A stretch of 42,851 bases of DNA from an uncultured Mediterranea sp. (GCA_945641355.1 CALZEQ010000027.1:1-42851), one strand, 5' to 3'; counted from the stretch's first letter, positions 17,269 through 26,230 are shown. Notes: generated by a model from the letters alone, not told the origin. Program-made: numbers and translations.

Positions 17269-18337
17269 AGGTGTGCCGTCGCTGGTCCCAGAAGCCGAAG
17301 TCGGCATCGTAGCACCAGGTGGCCCATGCAATGTTGAATTCGCGGAAGATGGAGAGCATATCTTCCGTCCATCGGTAGGCCGTATCGCGGTTGACACTTT
17401 CCAGTACACCCCATTCTCCGCAGAAGAGCTGCAGCCCATAGCGCTGTGCCACGTCAATGGCATCGCGGAAGTCCTGACAAATGCGCTCGCGGTCCCATTG
17501 GGAAAGATATCTTTCCAGTTCGGGGCGAAGATTCTCGGGTGCCGCGTCATAGTCGGCTTGCGAGATGAGCTGGCCGGGATAGTGCAGGCGTCCTCTGTAT
17601 TTGCCGATGGGGGTCCATCCGGCACCATAGTGGGTCAGGGGCATGGGGTCGTAGTAGTGAAAGGAGAGGACGATGTTCTTGTCGCCTTCGGGAATGCGCA
17701 GGTATTTGAAGGTACCGGTACTCTGCCACCGGTTGGATCCGATGACCAGCGTACGTTGCGGTTCGCGCGCACGTAGGGCTTTGTGTACCTTTGCAATGAT
17801 TTTGTTCCATTGCTCGTGTTCGTCGGCTACCGGTTCGTTCATGAATTCGTAGGCTACCGAGTCGTTGCTGTATCCTTTCAATACATCCGATAGCTGATAC
17901 CACATGTCAATCAGTTTCTGCTGTGCCTCGTCCGAGGTGAAGAGGGTATTCTTCATTCCGGCATTGGCTGCATTGAAGTTGTGCGAGCGTATGATGTGCA
18001 GATCGACAATGGTGCGCAGGTGATGTCGGGTGGCCAGATTGAGTGCGTTGGTCAGCAGTTGCCAGGCTTCGGGGAGCTTGTTGCCCTCTTCGTCCCAAAA
18101 CTGTACCTCGTCGATGGGGAGGCGTATGAAGTCAAACCCCAGTTCCTCCAGACGAGCGAAGTCATCCTCCTGTATGTGCAGCCGCCGGGCAGGTCCCCGT
18201 TGTACGCTTTGCGATAGCCAGTGGCTGACGTTGGTTCCTCTACGAATCTGGAAGTTGTTGACGTGTTGTGCTATGGCGGGCAGTGACAGGCAGGTCATCA
18301 GTACCCATGCCAGGGTAGTGCAGAGTCTTGTTTTCAT
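17228..18337 (-). CDS. GH5-family secreted glycoside hydrolase
   Basis: The 369-aa protein starts at ATG 18337 (MKTRLCTTLAWV), giving a signal peptide ending AIAQ; an ATG at 18349 is an alternative. The clan GH-A landmarks of GH5 are present: RGTNVSHWLS near the mature N-terminus, FDFIRLPID (conserved Arg), the acid/base E168 in FMNEPV and the nucleophile E308 in CGEWGV. It is a retaining endo- or exo-beta-glycanase acting outside the cytoplasm; GH5 subfamily and substrate are not readable by eye. It is downstream of a small lipoprotein gene and divergent from GH53/GH2, so a hemicellulose or galactan-related role is likely. The 3' end overlaps the convergent NhaC gene by 41 bp. Confidence 0.9.
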   Translation of the reverse strand: MKTRLCTTLAWVLMTCLSLPAIAQHVNNFQIRRGTNVSHWLSQSVQRGPARRLHIQEDDFARLEELGFDFIRLPIDEVQFWDEEGNKLPEAWQLLTNALNLATRHHLRTIVDLHIIRSHNFNAANAGMKNTLFTSDEAQQKLIDMWYQLSDVLKGYSNDSVAYEFMNEPVADEHEQWNKIIAKVHKALRAREPQRTLVIGSNRWQSTGTFKYLRIPEGDKNIVLSFHYYDPMPLTHYGAGWTPIGKYRGRLHYPGQLISQADYDAAPENLRPELERYLSQWDRERICQDFRDAIDVAQRYGLQLFCGEWGVLESVNRDTAYRWTEDMLSIFREFNIAWATWCYDADFGFWDQRRHTFKDKPLVELLMNE

Positions 18338-18363
18338 GGTGGTAATCATTATTATATATGTAT

Positions 18364-18377
18364 ATTAGTCGACTAAT
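18364..18377. repeat. 14-bp perfect palindrome upstream of the GH5 gene
   Basis: ATTAGTCGACTAAT lies in the 64-bp gap between the lipoprotein gene and GH5, 27 bp before the GH5 start. It could be a small hairpin or protein-binding site; it is too short to decide. Confidence 0.4.
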
Positions 18378-18401
18378 CTCTCCCGGTACAGATGCAGCCT
18401 G

Positions 18402-18890
18402 TCATTGGTTAGCGGGATAGGTAAAGGTAAACAGGTGTCCCTCTTGCTTTTTGCCATCCAGATAGTATTGAGCATGGTTGACCCCCGTTTTCTTCAGGGT
18501 GAAGGAGATGGTGTTGTGTGTACCGTCGGGCCAGTTGATAACGACGGTTTCGTCTTCCCAACGGCAATTGCCGGCCCATTCACCGATGGAGACATAGTAG
18601 CCCCCCTCCTTCTGACCCAGCATGGGCGGATGTATGACGGCCAGATACTCTCGGGTGAGGGGAGTATCTTCAACCTCTATCCGATTGGTCTTTCCGGCAT
18701 AGTCAAATGTGATGCCTTGCTCCATCAGGTTGTCCGTCCGGGTTGGGTCGAACAGATCCTGTCCGTCAGCATCCAGTGCTTTGATTTGAATAGTCACCGG
18801 CACATAATCCGTGATAACGTCGCTGTTACTGCAACCGGCCATTCCTGCTCCAAGTAGTGATGTCGCAATCCATAAAATAAGCTTTTTCAT
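18402..18890 (-). CDS. Small hypothetical lipoprotein of the galactan-type locus
   Basis: The 162-aa protein has a lipoprotein signal (MAGC, lipidated C20) with SNSD following, after which it is predicted mostly beta. I do not recognise the family. Features are an aromatic-rich stretch (GGYYVSIGEWAGNCRWEDE) and a C-terminus HLFTFTYPANQ. It is first in a two-gene unit with GH5 (64-nt gap) and has its own -7 element at 18966-18973. Given location and size, a surface-exposed accessory or glycan-binding lipoprotein is one possibility, but nothing in the sequence proves binding. Confidence 0.75.
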   Translation of the reverse strand: MKKLILWIATSLLGAGMAGCSNSDVITDYVPVTIQIKALDADGQDLFDPTRTDNLMEQGITFDYAGKTNRIEVEDTPLTREYLAVIHPPMLGQKEGGYYVSIGEWAGNCRWEDETVVINWPDGTHNTISFTLKKTGVNHAQYYLDGKKQEGHLFTFTYPANQ

Positions 18891-18965
18891 ACGCAGATAG
18901 TATACTATAAATAGTTTATAAATAAATCGTCAACTCAAGAAGGCTCATCTCTCTGAAACCATTCG

Positions 18966-18973
18966 CAAATATA
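18966..18973 (-). promoter_or_regulatory. -7 element for the lipoprotein-GH5 unit
   Basis: TATATTTG on the - strand, 75 bp upstream of the lipoprotein start. No TTTG at the -33 distance, as is common for regulated glycan-use promoters in Bacteroides. Confidence 0.55.
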
Positions 18974-19132
18974 CAGAAACTGTTTCATAATCGGACATGT
19001 ATTCCAGAAAAATATGCCACAGATTACGTTTTTCTTTCATTGTCGGCATGAATCCGGTGAGGTGCAACGGCGGCCTTCTCCTCCTTTGTAGAGTGAGGAC
19101 CCTTAGGGGTACGTTCATTCAGTCCTATGGAG

Positions 19133-19163
19133 AGGTTGTTTCAGTATACGACTGAAACAACCT
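19133..19163. repeat. 13-bp perfect inverted repeat in the divergent region
   Basis: Arms AGGTTGTTTCAGT (19133-19145) and its exact complement (19151-19163) flank a 5-nt loop ATACG. Neither side is followed by a T-run, so it is not a standard terminator. It could be an operator dyad or a structured RNA element. Confidence 0.6.
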
Positions 19164-19360
19164 GATGATACGCTTGAGATAAGCTGAGGATTGATTTCAA
19201 CAAGTAGTGAATGAGGTAAGCGGGTTTGCTGACAGGTGTATGGATGGGAAAATGGCACTATTCGGAACAATAAGGGGCGGATGGTGTGCGATTCGTAGAA
19301 AACCAAAAGTAGAGGTAAACATTTTTGAGACGATGGAATGACAACAAACCGAAAAAGATG

Positions 19361-19368
19361 TATATTTG
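19361..19368 (+). promoter_or_regulatory. -7 element for the GH53-GH2 unit
   Basis: TATATTTG on the + strand, 37 bp before the GH53 start at 19406. The surrounding TGTATATTTGCGA is identical to the divergent promoter at 18966-18973. Confidence 0.6.
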
Positions 19369-19405
19369 CGATATAATTGTGAAAACACATTAATTAGGTA
19401 ACAGT

Positions 19406-20626
19406 ATGAATATGAATCTGAAAACTTTATGCTATGCAGTCCTCTCCATCGGGCTGCTTTGGGGAATGACCTCTTGTGGAGGAGGGGGAAGTGACACACC
19501 TGCCAATACTCCTGAAAATCCTGACACTCCGGAGAAACCCGAAATTCCGTCGGTGCCGGAGTCGGATGCCTTTGTAAAGGGAGCCGACATCAGCTGGGTG
19601 ACGGAGATGGAGAAGAAGGGACATAAGTTCTATAATGCAGCGGGTGAAGAGCGTGAATGTACCGCCTTGATGAAGGAACTGGGACTGGGAGCCGTGCGCC
19701 TGCGTGTATGGGTGGATCCCAAAGAGCATGACAACTGGTGCAACAAGGAAGACTTGCTGGTAAAGGCCAAACGTGCCAAGAACCTGGGCATGGACGTCAT
19801 GGTTGACTTCCACTACAGCGACTGGTGGGCCGACCCGGGACAGCAGCACAAACCTGCCTCCTGGAAGGGACTGGGGTTGGCGGATTTGAAGAAAGCGTTG
19901 GCTGACCACACCAAGGAGGTGCTGCAGGCGTTGAAGGAGGCCGGCGTGACACCGAAATGGGTACAGGTGGGAAACGAAATACGTCCGGGTATGCTGTGGG
20001 ATGAAGATAAGGCGTTGAGCGGTGCCTCGTGGGACATCAAAGCCAACGAGGTGAAAGAAATGGAATGGACCTCCACCGAAGTGAAGTACCCTATGAACTG
20101 GGCCAATTTGGGCGCGTTTGTGGCCACCGGCTATGAGGCAGTGAAGTCGGTATTTGCCGATGCCATCGTCATTGTTCACCTGGACAACGGCTACGATAAC
20201 GGCCTCTATACCTGGTTCTTCGACGAACTGAAGAAGAACGGTGGCAAGTGGGACATGATAGGCATGTCCATCTATCCTTACTGGACCATGCAGGAGCATT
20301 CCGACTATACAGCTGAACGTACCATCTCGGAGTGCATCAGCAATGTGAACAAGGTTGTGGCCCGTTACAATTGTGATGTGATGATTGTGGAGACCGGTAT
20401 GCAGTGTGCCAACGGCAATGGTAAGCTGGCCGATGCATCTACGCTGGCAGCCGGCAAGACCACGTTGGCCCGTCTGTTGAGTGACTGCCGCGAAAAGACC
20501 TCCGGCCGTTGCAAAGGCGTGTTCTATTGGGAACCCGAATGCAAGCCTGGTTGGTATGGGTATGCATTGGGCGCCTTTACGGAGGAGGGACGACCGACGG
20601 TCATCATGGATGCTTTCAAAAACTGA
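19406..20626 (+). CDS. GH53 arabinogalactan endo-beta-1,4-galactanase, lipoprotein
   Basis: The 406-aa protein has a lipobox (LLWGMTSC, lipidated C24), a Gly run, then a Pro/Glu linker (about 29-52) that would hold the enzyme away from the membrane. The catalytic domain starts FVKGADISWV, a GH53 hallmark; acid/base E191 is in QVGNEI and nucleophile E329 in IVETG. ATG 19406 is followed by a second in-frame ATG at 19412. GH53 cuts internal beta-1,4-galactosyl bonds of type I (arabino)galactan side chains of pectin. The lipid anchor and linker fit a cell-surface enzyme. The GH2 gene begins 24 bp downstream, and GH53 plus GH2 is the well-known galactan gene pair of Bacteroides. No SusC/SusD partner is found next to it. 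Confidence 0.95.
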   Translation: MNMNLKTLCYAVLSIGLLWGMTSCGGGGSDTPANTPENPDTPEKPEIPSVPESDAFVKGADISWVTEMEKKGHKFYNAAGEERECTALMKELGLGAVRLRVWVDPKEHDNWCNKEDLLVKAKRAKNLGMDVMVDFHYSDWWADPGQQHKPASWKGLGLADLKKALADHTKEVLQALKEAGVTPKWVQVGNEIRPGMLWDEDKALSGASWDIKANEVKEMEWTSTEVKYPMNWANLGAFVATGYEAVKSVFADAIVIVHLDNGYDNGLYTWFFDELKKNGGKWDMIGMSIYPYWTMQEHSDYTAERTISECISNVNKVVARYNCDVMIVETGMQCANGNGKLADASTLAAGKTTLARLLSDCREKTSGRCKGVFYWEPECKPGWYGYALGAFTEEGRPTVIMDAFKN

Positions 20627-20650
20627 CCTGTTTAACAGAAGTAATAACGT

Positions 20651-23131
20651 ATGACCATGAAACGAATGATTTGTCTTGTCTGTGCCGCTCTGAGTATGGC
20701 AACGGCTGCCGTTGCCCAGCGGTCGGAAGTCTTGTTAGAGAAAAACTGGCGTTTCACCAAAGGGGATGTCCCTGAAGCAGTGGAAACATCTTTTGATGAC
20801 AGCCGTTGGGAATCGGTGACGATACCTCACGATTGGGCCATTTTCGGTCCCTTTGACCGTTCGCACGACTTGCAGAAGGTGGCTGTGACGCAGAACTTTG
20901 AGACAGAGGCCTCGATGAAGACGGGCCGTACGGGCGGATTGCCTTATGTGGGCATCGGCTGGTACCGCACCCAGTTTGATGCACCTGTCGGCAAGCAGGT
21001 GACACTGCTGTTTGACGGTGCCATGAGCGAGGCGCGTGTCTATGTCAACGGACAGGAGGCCATCTTCTGGCCGTTTGGCTATAACTCATTTTATGTAGAT
21101 GTCACTCCGTACCTGAATAAGGACGGGGCTGCCAATGTGCTGGCTGTACGTCTGGAAAACCGTCCGCAGTCGTCGCGCTGGTATCCCGGTGCGGGTCTCT
21201 ACCGCAATGTACATCTGATAGCGACCGAGCCGGTGCATGTCCCTGTATGGGGTACGCAGATTATCACTCCCCATGTGGATGCTGACTATGCAGCCGTCCG
21301 TCTGCTGACGACGATTGAAGGCTCGGGCGACAGAGACGTGCGGATGGTGACAGAAATTGTATCGCCTGAGGGCCAGGTGGTGGCTGTGAAAGACAATACA
21401 TTGAAAATCAATCACGGAAAACCCTTCGAACAGAACTTTGTAGTGGAGAAGCCTGCGCTGTGGTCGCCTGAGACGCCGACGTTGTATCAGGCTGTATCCT
21501 GCATTTACGTGGATGGCACGTTGGTTGACCGCTATACTACCCGGTTCGGCATCCGCAGTCTGGAGATTGTGGCCGACAAAGGTTTCTACCTGAACGGCCG
21601 TCATCGCAAGTTTCAGGGCGTGTGCAATCACCACGACTTGGGCCCGCTGGGGGCAGCTGTCAATGTAGCCGCCTTGCGCCGGCAGCTGACACTGCTGAAA
21701 GATATGGGATGCGACGCCATCCGTACCAGTCACAACATGCCTGCCCCTGAACTGGTGGAGTTGTGCGACGAGATGGGCTTCATGATGATGTTGGAGCCGT
21801 TTGACGAATGGGACATTGCCAAGTGCGAGAACGGTTACCACCGCTATTTCAACGAGTGGGCCGAACGCGACATGGTGAATATGCTGCGTCACTACCGGAA
21901 TCATCCCAGCGTGGTGATGTGGAGCGTAGGCAACGAGGTGCCTACCCAGTGCAGTCCCGAGGGCTATAAGGTCGCTTCTTTCCTGCAGGATATCTGCCAT
22001 CGCGAAGACCCGACCCGCCCTGTCACTTGTGGTATGGACCAGGTGTCGTGCGTACTCTCCAACGGATTTGCTGCGATGATTGACATCCCCGGTTTCAACT
22101 ACCGCACCCATCGTTATGTGGAGGCTTACGGCAAGTTGCCGCAGAACATCGTGCTGGGATCGGAGACCAGCTCCACGGTCAGCTCGCGCGGTGTGTACAA
22201 GTTCCCTGTATCGTTGCAGAAGCAGGCCATGTACGACGATCACCAGTGCTCCGGCTACGATACGGAATCATGCTCGTGGAGCAATGTGCCGGATGAGGAC
22301 TTTGCTTTGGCCGAGGACTATCCCTGGACCATCGGACAATTTGTATGGACGGGCTTTGACTATCTGGGCGAGCCTTCGCCATACGATACCGATGCCTGGC
22401 CCAGCCATAGCTCGGTATTCGGCATCATCGACCTGGCCAGCCTGCCTAAGGACCGCTATTATCTGTATCGCAGCTTGTGGAATCGCGAGGCGCAGACGTT
22501 GCATGTGCTGCCTCACTGGACATGGCCGGGTAGGGAAGGAGAGAATACCCCTGTCTTCGTATATACCAGCTATCCCAGTGCCGAACTCTTTGTCAACGGT
22601 AAGAGCTATGGCAAGCAGCGCAAACTGTCGGCCGAGGAGGCCCGCTCCCTGCAGGGGAAAGACTCGCTGTGGCTGCAACGCCGGTACCGCCTGATGTGGA
22701 CTGACGTGCCTTATGAGCCGGGCGAACTGAAGGTGGTGGCCTACGATGCAACAGGCAAGCAAGCGGACGAGCGGATTGTACGTACGGCCGGGCAACCCCA
22801 TCACCTGGAGGTGGTGGCTGACAGAGCACAGCTCGCTGCCGATGGCAAGGACTTGGCTTACCTTACCGTGCGCGTGGTGGACAAGGATGGTAACCTGTGC
22901 CCGATGGACAGCCGGATGGTGACCTTTGCCGTGAAGGGAGCCGGCCGCTACCGCGCCGCTGCCAACGGCGATGCAACCAGTCTCGATCTGTTCCATCTGC
23001 CCAAGATGCCCCTCTTCTACGGACAGCTGACCGCCATTGTGCAGGCCGGCGAACAACCCGGTGAAATCATCTTTGAGGCCAAAGCCAAAGGGGTGAAAAC
23101 AGCCAGAATCACCTTGACGACCCTCCGTTGA
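20651..23131 (+). CDS. GH2 beta-galactosidase
   Basis: The 826-aa protein has a signal peptide (cleavage near AVAQ, residue 23). GH2 order is visible: sugar-binding beta domain (about 25-190, with GIGWYRTQF and VYVNG), immunoglobulin-like domain (195-300), TIM barrel (300-590), then C-terminal beta domains. RTSHNMP near residue 358 is the GH2 signature region; acid/base E429 is in SVGNEV and nucleophile E505 in GSETSS. With GH53 next to it, the likely job is removing galactose from galacto-oligosaccharides in the periplasm. ATG 20651 or ATG 20657 may start. A very strong terminator follows. Confidence 0.93.
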   Translation: MTMKRMICLVCAALSMATAAVAQRSEVLLEKNWRFTKGDVPEAVETSFDDSRWESVTIPHDWAIFGPFDRSHDLQKVAVTQNFETEASMKTGRTGGLPYVGIGWYRTQFDAPVGKQVTLLFDGAMSEARVYVNGQEAIFWPFGYNSFYVDVTPYLNKDGAANVLAVRLENRPQSSRWYPGAGLYRNVHLIATEPVHVPVWGTQIITPHVDADYAAVRLLTTIEGSGDRDVRMVTEIVSPEGQVVAVKDNTLKINHGKPFEQNFVVEKPALWSPETPTLYQAVSCIYVDGTLVDRYTTRFGIRSLEIVADKGFYLNGRHRKFQGVCNHHDLGPLGAAVNVAALRRQLTLLKDMGCDAIRTSHNMPAPELVELCDEMGFMMMLEPFDEWDIAKCENGYHRYFNEWAERDMVNMLRHYRNHPSVVMWSVGNEVPTQCSPEGYKVASFLQDICHREDPTRPVTCGMDQVSCVLSNGFAAMIDIPGFNYRTHRYVEAYGKLPQNIVLGSETSSTVSSRGVYKFPVSLQKQAMYDDHQCSGYDTESCSWSNVPDEDFALAEDYPWTIGQFVWTGFDYLGEPSPYDTDAWPSHSSVFGIIDLASLPKDRYYLYRSLWNREAQTLHVLPHWTWPGREGENTPVFVYTSYPSAELFVNGKSYGKQRKLSAEEARSLQGKDSLWLQRRYRLMWTDVPYEPGELKVVAYDATGKQADERIVRTAGQPHHLEVVADRAQLAADGKDLAYLTVRVVDKDGNLCPMDSRMVTFAVKGAGRYRAAANGDATSLDLFHLPKMPLFYGQLTAIVQAGEQPGEIIFEAKAKGVKTARITLTTLR

Positions 23132-23153
23132 TGCTGCAAGGCAATTGAGTAGA

Positions 23154-23202
23154 GAAGTTGAAAATTGAAGGCCCCATCCTTCAATTTTCAACTTCTTTTT
23201 TC
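23154..23202 (+). terminator. Strong intrinsic terminator after GH2
   Basis: An 18-bp perfect stem (23154-23171 with 23178-23195) with a 6-nt loop CCCCAT, then a T-run starting at 23196. It ends the GH53-GH2 unit 22 bp after the stop codon and just before the pheS promoter. Confidence 0.9.
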
Positions 23203-23222
23203 TCTGGTAATGGATAAAGTTG

Positions 23223-23230
23223 TATCTTTG
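23223..23230 (+). promoter_or_regulatory. -7 element for pheS
   Basis: TATCTTTG, exact TAnnTTTG, 35 bp before the pheS ATG at 23266. No clear -33 TTTG. Confidence 0.65.
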
Positions 23231-23265
23231 CAACGTTTTTATCCGAAAATAATTCAAAAACAGAT

Positions 23266-24300
23266 ATGATAGCTAAAATAGAACAGCTTCTGCAGGAAGT
23301 GGAAGCGTTGAAAGCCTCCAATGCCGAGGAATTGGAAGCACTCCGTATCAAGTACCTTAGCAAGAAGGGGGCCATCAACGAACTGATGGCCGATTTCCGC
23401 AACGTGCCCGTCGAACAGAAAAAAGAGGTCGGCATGAGGCTGAATGAACTGAAGAACAAGGCACAGGAGAAGATAGCCGCGTTGAAGGAACAGTTTGAAA
23501 GCCAGGATACCGGTTGCGACGATTTGGACCTGACCCGTACCGCTTACCCCATCCAGTTGGGGACACGCCATCCGTTGACCATCGTGAAGAATGAGATTAT
23601 CGATATCTTCGCCCGGTTGGGATTCAGCATTGCCGACGGACCGGAAGTGGAGGACGACTGGCATGTGTTCTCTTCCATGAACTTTGCCGAGGATCATCCC
23701 GCCCGCGACATGCAGGATACCTTCTTCATCGAGACCAGTGCCGAGAACGTTTCTCACAACATCATCCTGCGTACGCACACCAGCAGTGTGCAGAGCCGTG
23801 TGATGGAGAACACACAACCTCCCATCCGCATCATCTGTCCGGGACGTGTGTATCGCAACGAGGCTATCAGCTACCGCGCACATGCCTTCTTCCATCAGGT
23901 AGAGGCACTCTATGTGGACAAGAATGTGTCGTTTACCGACCTGAAGCAGGTGCTGTTGCTCTTTGCAAAAGAGATGTTCGGCAACGATACCAAGATACGC
24001 CTGCGCCCCTCTTATTTCCCCTTCACAGAGCCCAGTGCCGAGATGGACATCAGCTGCAATATCTGTGGCGGCAAGGGCTGCCCCTTCTGCAAGGGTACCG
24101 GTTGGGTGGAAATCCTGGGATGCGGTATGGTTGACCCCAATGTGCTGGAGCTGAACGGCATCAACAGCAAGGTGTACAGCGGGTATGCACTGGGTATGGG
24201 TATCGAACGTATTACAAACTTGAAATACCGCGTCAACGACCTCAGACTTTTCTCGGAAAACGATACCCGTTTCCTGAAAGAGTTTGAACACGCTTATTGA
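23266..24300 (+). CDS. pheS: Phenylalanine--tRNA ligase alpha subunit
   Basis: The 344-aa protein has an N-terminal coiled coil (about 1-85), then the class II aminoacyl-tRNA synthetase core. HPLTIVKNEIIDIFARLGF and GPEVEDDWHVFSSMNFAEDHPARDMQDTFF segments are PheS hallmarks; motif 2 is near GRVYRNEAISYRAHAFFHQVE, and motif 3 GYALGMGIERI near the C-terminus binds ATP. It charges tRNA-Phe as part of the (alpha-beta)2 enzyme. pheT is not in the window. The MFS gene begins 19 bp after the stop, so these are likely co-transcribed. Confidence 0.98.
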   Translation: MIAKIEQLLQEVEALKASNAEELEALRIKYLSKKGAINELMADFRNVPVEQKKEVGMRLNELKNKAQEKIAALKEQFESQDTGCDDLDLTRTAYPIQLGTRHPLTIVKNEIIDIFARLGFSIADGPEVEDDWHVFSSMNFAEDHPARDMQDTFFIETSAENVSHNIILRTHTSSVQSRVMENTQPPIRIICPGRVYRNEAISYRAHAFFHQVEALYVDKNVSFTDLKQVLLLFAKEMFGNDTKIRLRPSYFPFTEPSAEMDISCNICGGKGCPFCKGTGWVEILGCGMVDPNVLELNGINSKVYSGYALGMGIERITNLKYRVNDLRLFSENDTRFLKEFEHAY

Positions 24301-24319
24301 CAAACGGAGGGTGCCAGTT

Positions 24320-25516
24320 ATGAAAGAACGGCTTGTCACTCCAAGTTATTGTTTCATCATCTGTGCCAATTTCCTGCTTTTCTTCGGATTCTGGCTGTTG
24401 ATGCCCGTACTCCCGTTTTATCTGCAGGAAGCATTTGGAGCTAACAAGGCGACTATCGGCATCGTACTGTCGTGCTATACGGTAGCCGCCTTGTGCATCC
24501 GTCCTTTTTCGGGCTATCTGCTTGATACATTTGCCCGCAAACCGCTTTATCTGCTGGCCTATTTCATCTTTACGGCGATGTTCGGCGGCTACATGGTGGC
24601 CGGCACGCTGACCCTTTTTATCCTCTTCCGCGTACTTCATGGTGTCTCCTTCGGCATGGTGACGGTAGGGGGCAACACCATCGTCATTGACATCATGCCC
24701 TCGTCCCGACGGGGTGAAGGGTTGGGCTACTACGGACTGGCCAACAATACGGCCATGTCTATCGGCCCGATGACGGGACTCTTTCTGCACGATGCCGGAT
24801 TCGGTTACGAGGTGGTTTTCAGTTGTTCGCTCGCCTCCTGTCTGTTGGGCCTGCTCTGTGCCTCGGTGGTGCATACGCCCTACAAGCCTGCGGTACGTCG
24901 TCCCCCCATTTCGTTGGACCGTTTTATCCTTTTGCGAGGCATTCCGGCGGGCCTCTCTCTGCTGCTGCTCTCCATACCCTATGGCATGACTACCAACTAT
25001 GTGGCCATGTATGCCCGGCAGATTGAGCTGAATGTACCTACAGGCTTCTTCTTTACCTTCATGGCAGTAGGCATGGCCGTGTCACGCCTCTTCTCCGGTC
25101 GGTTGGTCGATCGGGGCAAGATTACTCAGGTGATTGCGTTCGGCATCTACTTGGTTGTCACCAGTTTCTTCCTGCTTTCGGCCTGTGTCTATTTGGTGCG
25201 CTGGGATGCAGTGGTGTGCGGAGTGCTCTTTTTTGCCATCGCCTTGCTGCTTGGTATCGGTTTTGGCAGTATGTTTCCAGCATACAATACGCTGTTCGTC
25301 AATCTGGCTCCCAATAGCCAACGTGGTACGGCTACCTCTACCTATCTTACTTCGTGGGATGTGGGGATTGGCATCGGCATGGTGGCCGGCGGATACATTG
25401 CTCAGGTCAGCACGTTTGACAAGGCATACCTGGTGGGTGCTGTGCTGACCTTGCTCTCCATCTTCTATTTCCGCATGAAAGTGACTCCTCATTACCATAA
25501 AAACAAACTGCGATGA
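24320..25516 (+). CDS. Major facilitator superfamily transporter
   Basis: The 398-aa protein has 12 predicted membrane segments and no signal peptide. The MFS loop 2-3 region is recognisable (GYLLDTFARKPLY) and the pattern repeats in the second half (GRLVDRGKITQ). ATG 24320 is chosen because a purine-rich GGAGGG lies about 10 nt upstream and it avoids overlap with pheS; an in-frame ATG at 24284 overlaps pheS. Substrate is unknown; sugar, drug or amino-acid export are all possible. It overlaps nth by 4 bp (ATGA), so the two are translationally coupled. Confidence 0.85.
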   Translation: MKERLVTPSYCFIICANFLLFFGFWLLMPVLPFYLQEAFGANKATIGIVLSCYTVAALCIRPFSGYLLDTFARKPLYLLAYFIFTAMFGGYMVAGTLTLFILFRVLHGVSFGMVTVGGNTIVIDIMPSSRRGEGLGYYGLANNTAMSIGPMTGLFLHDAGFGYEVVFSCSLASCLLGLLCASVVHTPYKPAVRRPPISLDRFILLRGIPAGLSLLLLSIPYGMTTNYVAMYARQIELNVPTGFFFTFMAVGMAVSRLFSGRLVDRGKITQVIAFGIYLVVTSFFLLSACVYLVRWDAVVCGVLFFAIALLLGIGFGSMFPAYNTLFVNLAPNSQRGTATSTYLTSWDVGIGIGMVAGGYIAQVSTFDKAYLVGAVLTLLSIFYFRMKVTPHYHKNKLR

Positions 25517-26187
25517 GAAAGAAAGAACGATACGAACGCATAGTGGCTTGGTTTCGCGAGAATCGTCCCGTAGCCGAGACCGAACTACATTACAGCAATC
25601 CCTTTGAGCTGTTGATAGCCGTCATCCTGTCCGCCCAATGTACCGACAAACGGGTCAACCTGATTACCCCTCCGCTGTTTCGTGATTTCCCTACGCCGGA
25701 GGCATTGGCTGCTACCACGCCGGAGGTTGTGTACGAATACATCCGCAGCGTCTCTTACCCAAACAATAAGGCCAAACATCTGGTAGGCATGGCACAGATG
25801 CTGGTGCGTGAATTCCAGAGCGAGGTGCCCGACACGCTGGAGCAGTTGGTCCGTCTGCCGGGAGTGGGGCGTAAGACAGCCAATGTCATCCAGTCCGTTG
25901 TATTCAACAAAGCTGCGATGGCGGTGGATACTCATGTGTTTCGCGTCAGTCACCGATTGGGGTTGGTGTCCGACAAGTGTACCACTCCTCTCAGCGTCGA
26001 AAAGGAGCTGGTGAAGTATATTCCGGCTTCCGATATTCCCATCGCCCATCATTGGCTCATTTTGCACGGACGCTATGTTTGTCAGGCACGCTCTCCTCAA
26101 TGTGATAACTGCGGTTTGCAAATGATGTGCAAATCTTACGAACGGCAGTATAAAGTGACTTTGGAAGGAGAGAAAATGAAAGAATAA
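25513..26187 (+). CDS. nth: Endonuclease III (base-excision DNA glycosylase)
   Basis: The 224-aa protein has the helix-hairpin-helix LPGVGRKTANV with catalytic K121, catalytic D139 in VDTHVFRV, and the C-terminal 4Fe-4S loop CX6CX2CX5C (C190, C197, C200, C206). These positions match E. coli Nth (K120, D138) with a one-residue shift. It removes oxidised pyrimidines and nicks abasic sites. Being in one operon with pheS and an MFS transporter looks like convenience rather than function. Confidence 0.96.
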   Translation: MRKKERYERIVAWFRENRPVAETELHYSNPFELLIAVILSAQCTDKRVNLITPPLFRDFPTPEALAATTPEVVYEYIRSVSYPNNKAKHLVGMAQMLVREFQSEVPDTLEQLVRLPGVGRKTANVIQSVVFNKAAMAVDTHVFRVSHRLGLVSDKCTTPLSVEKELVKYIPASDIPIAHHWLILHGRYVCQARSPQCDNCGLQMMCKSYERQYKVTLEGEKMKE

Positions 26188-26222
26188 ATGCAGTTTTTAT
26201 AAAGGAAAAAAGAAATAAATAG

Positions 26223-26230
26223 TAACTTTG
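26223..26230 (+). promoter_or_regulatory. -7 element for pgk
   Basis: TAACTTTG fits TAnnTTTG and lies 52 bp before the pgk ATG at 26283. Confidence 0.6.

Larger units (their letters stand above)
18891..19405. other. 515-bp divergent regulatory region between the GH5 and GH53 units
   Basis: Non-coding. It holds opposing -7 elements near each edge, both within the same 13-bp sequence TGTATATTTGCGA in mirror orientation, and a 13-bp perfect inverted repeat at 19133-19163. The stretch 19164-19320 shows no convincing gene; a 91-codon open frame on the - strand has no family features. The length is unusual for this compact genome and suits regulator binding or a small RNA. Confidence 0.6.

Noticed and set aside
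19115..19390. 91-codon and overlapping 100-codon open frames on the - strand in the divergent region
   Set aside because: No signal, domain or ribosome-binding context; they overlap each other and the GH53 promoter, and composition looks non-coding.
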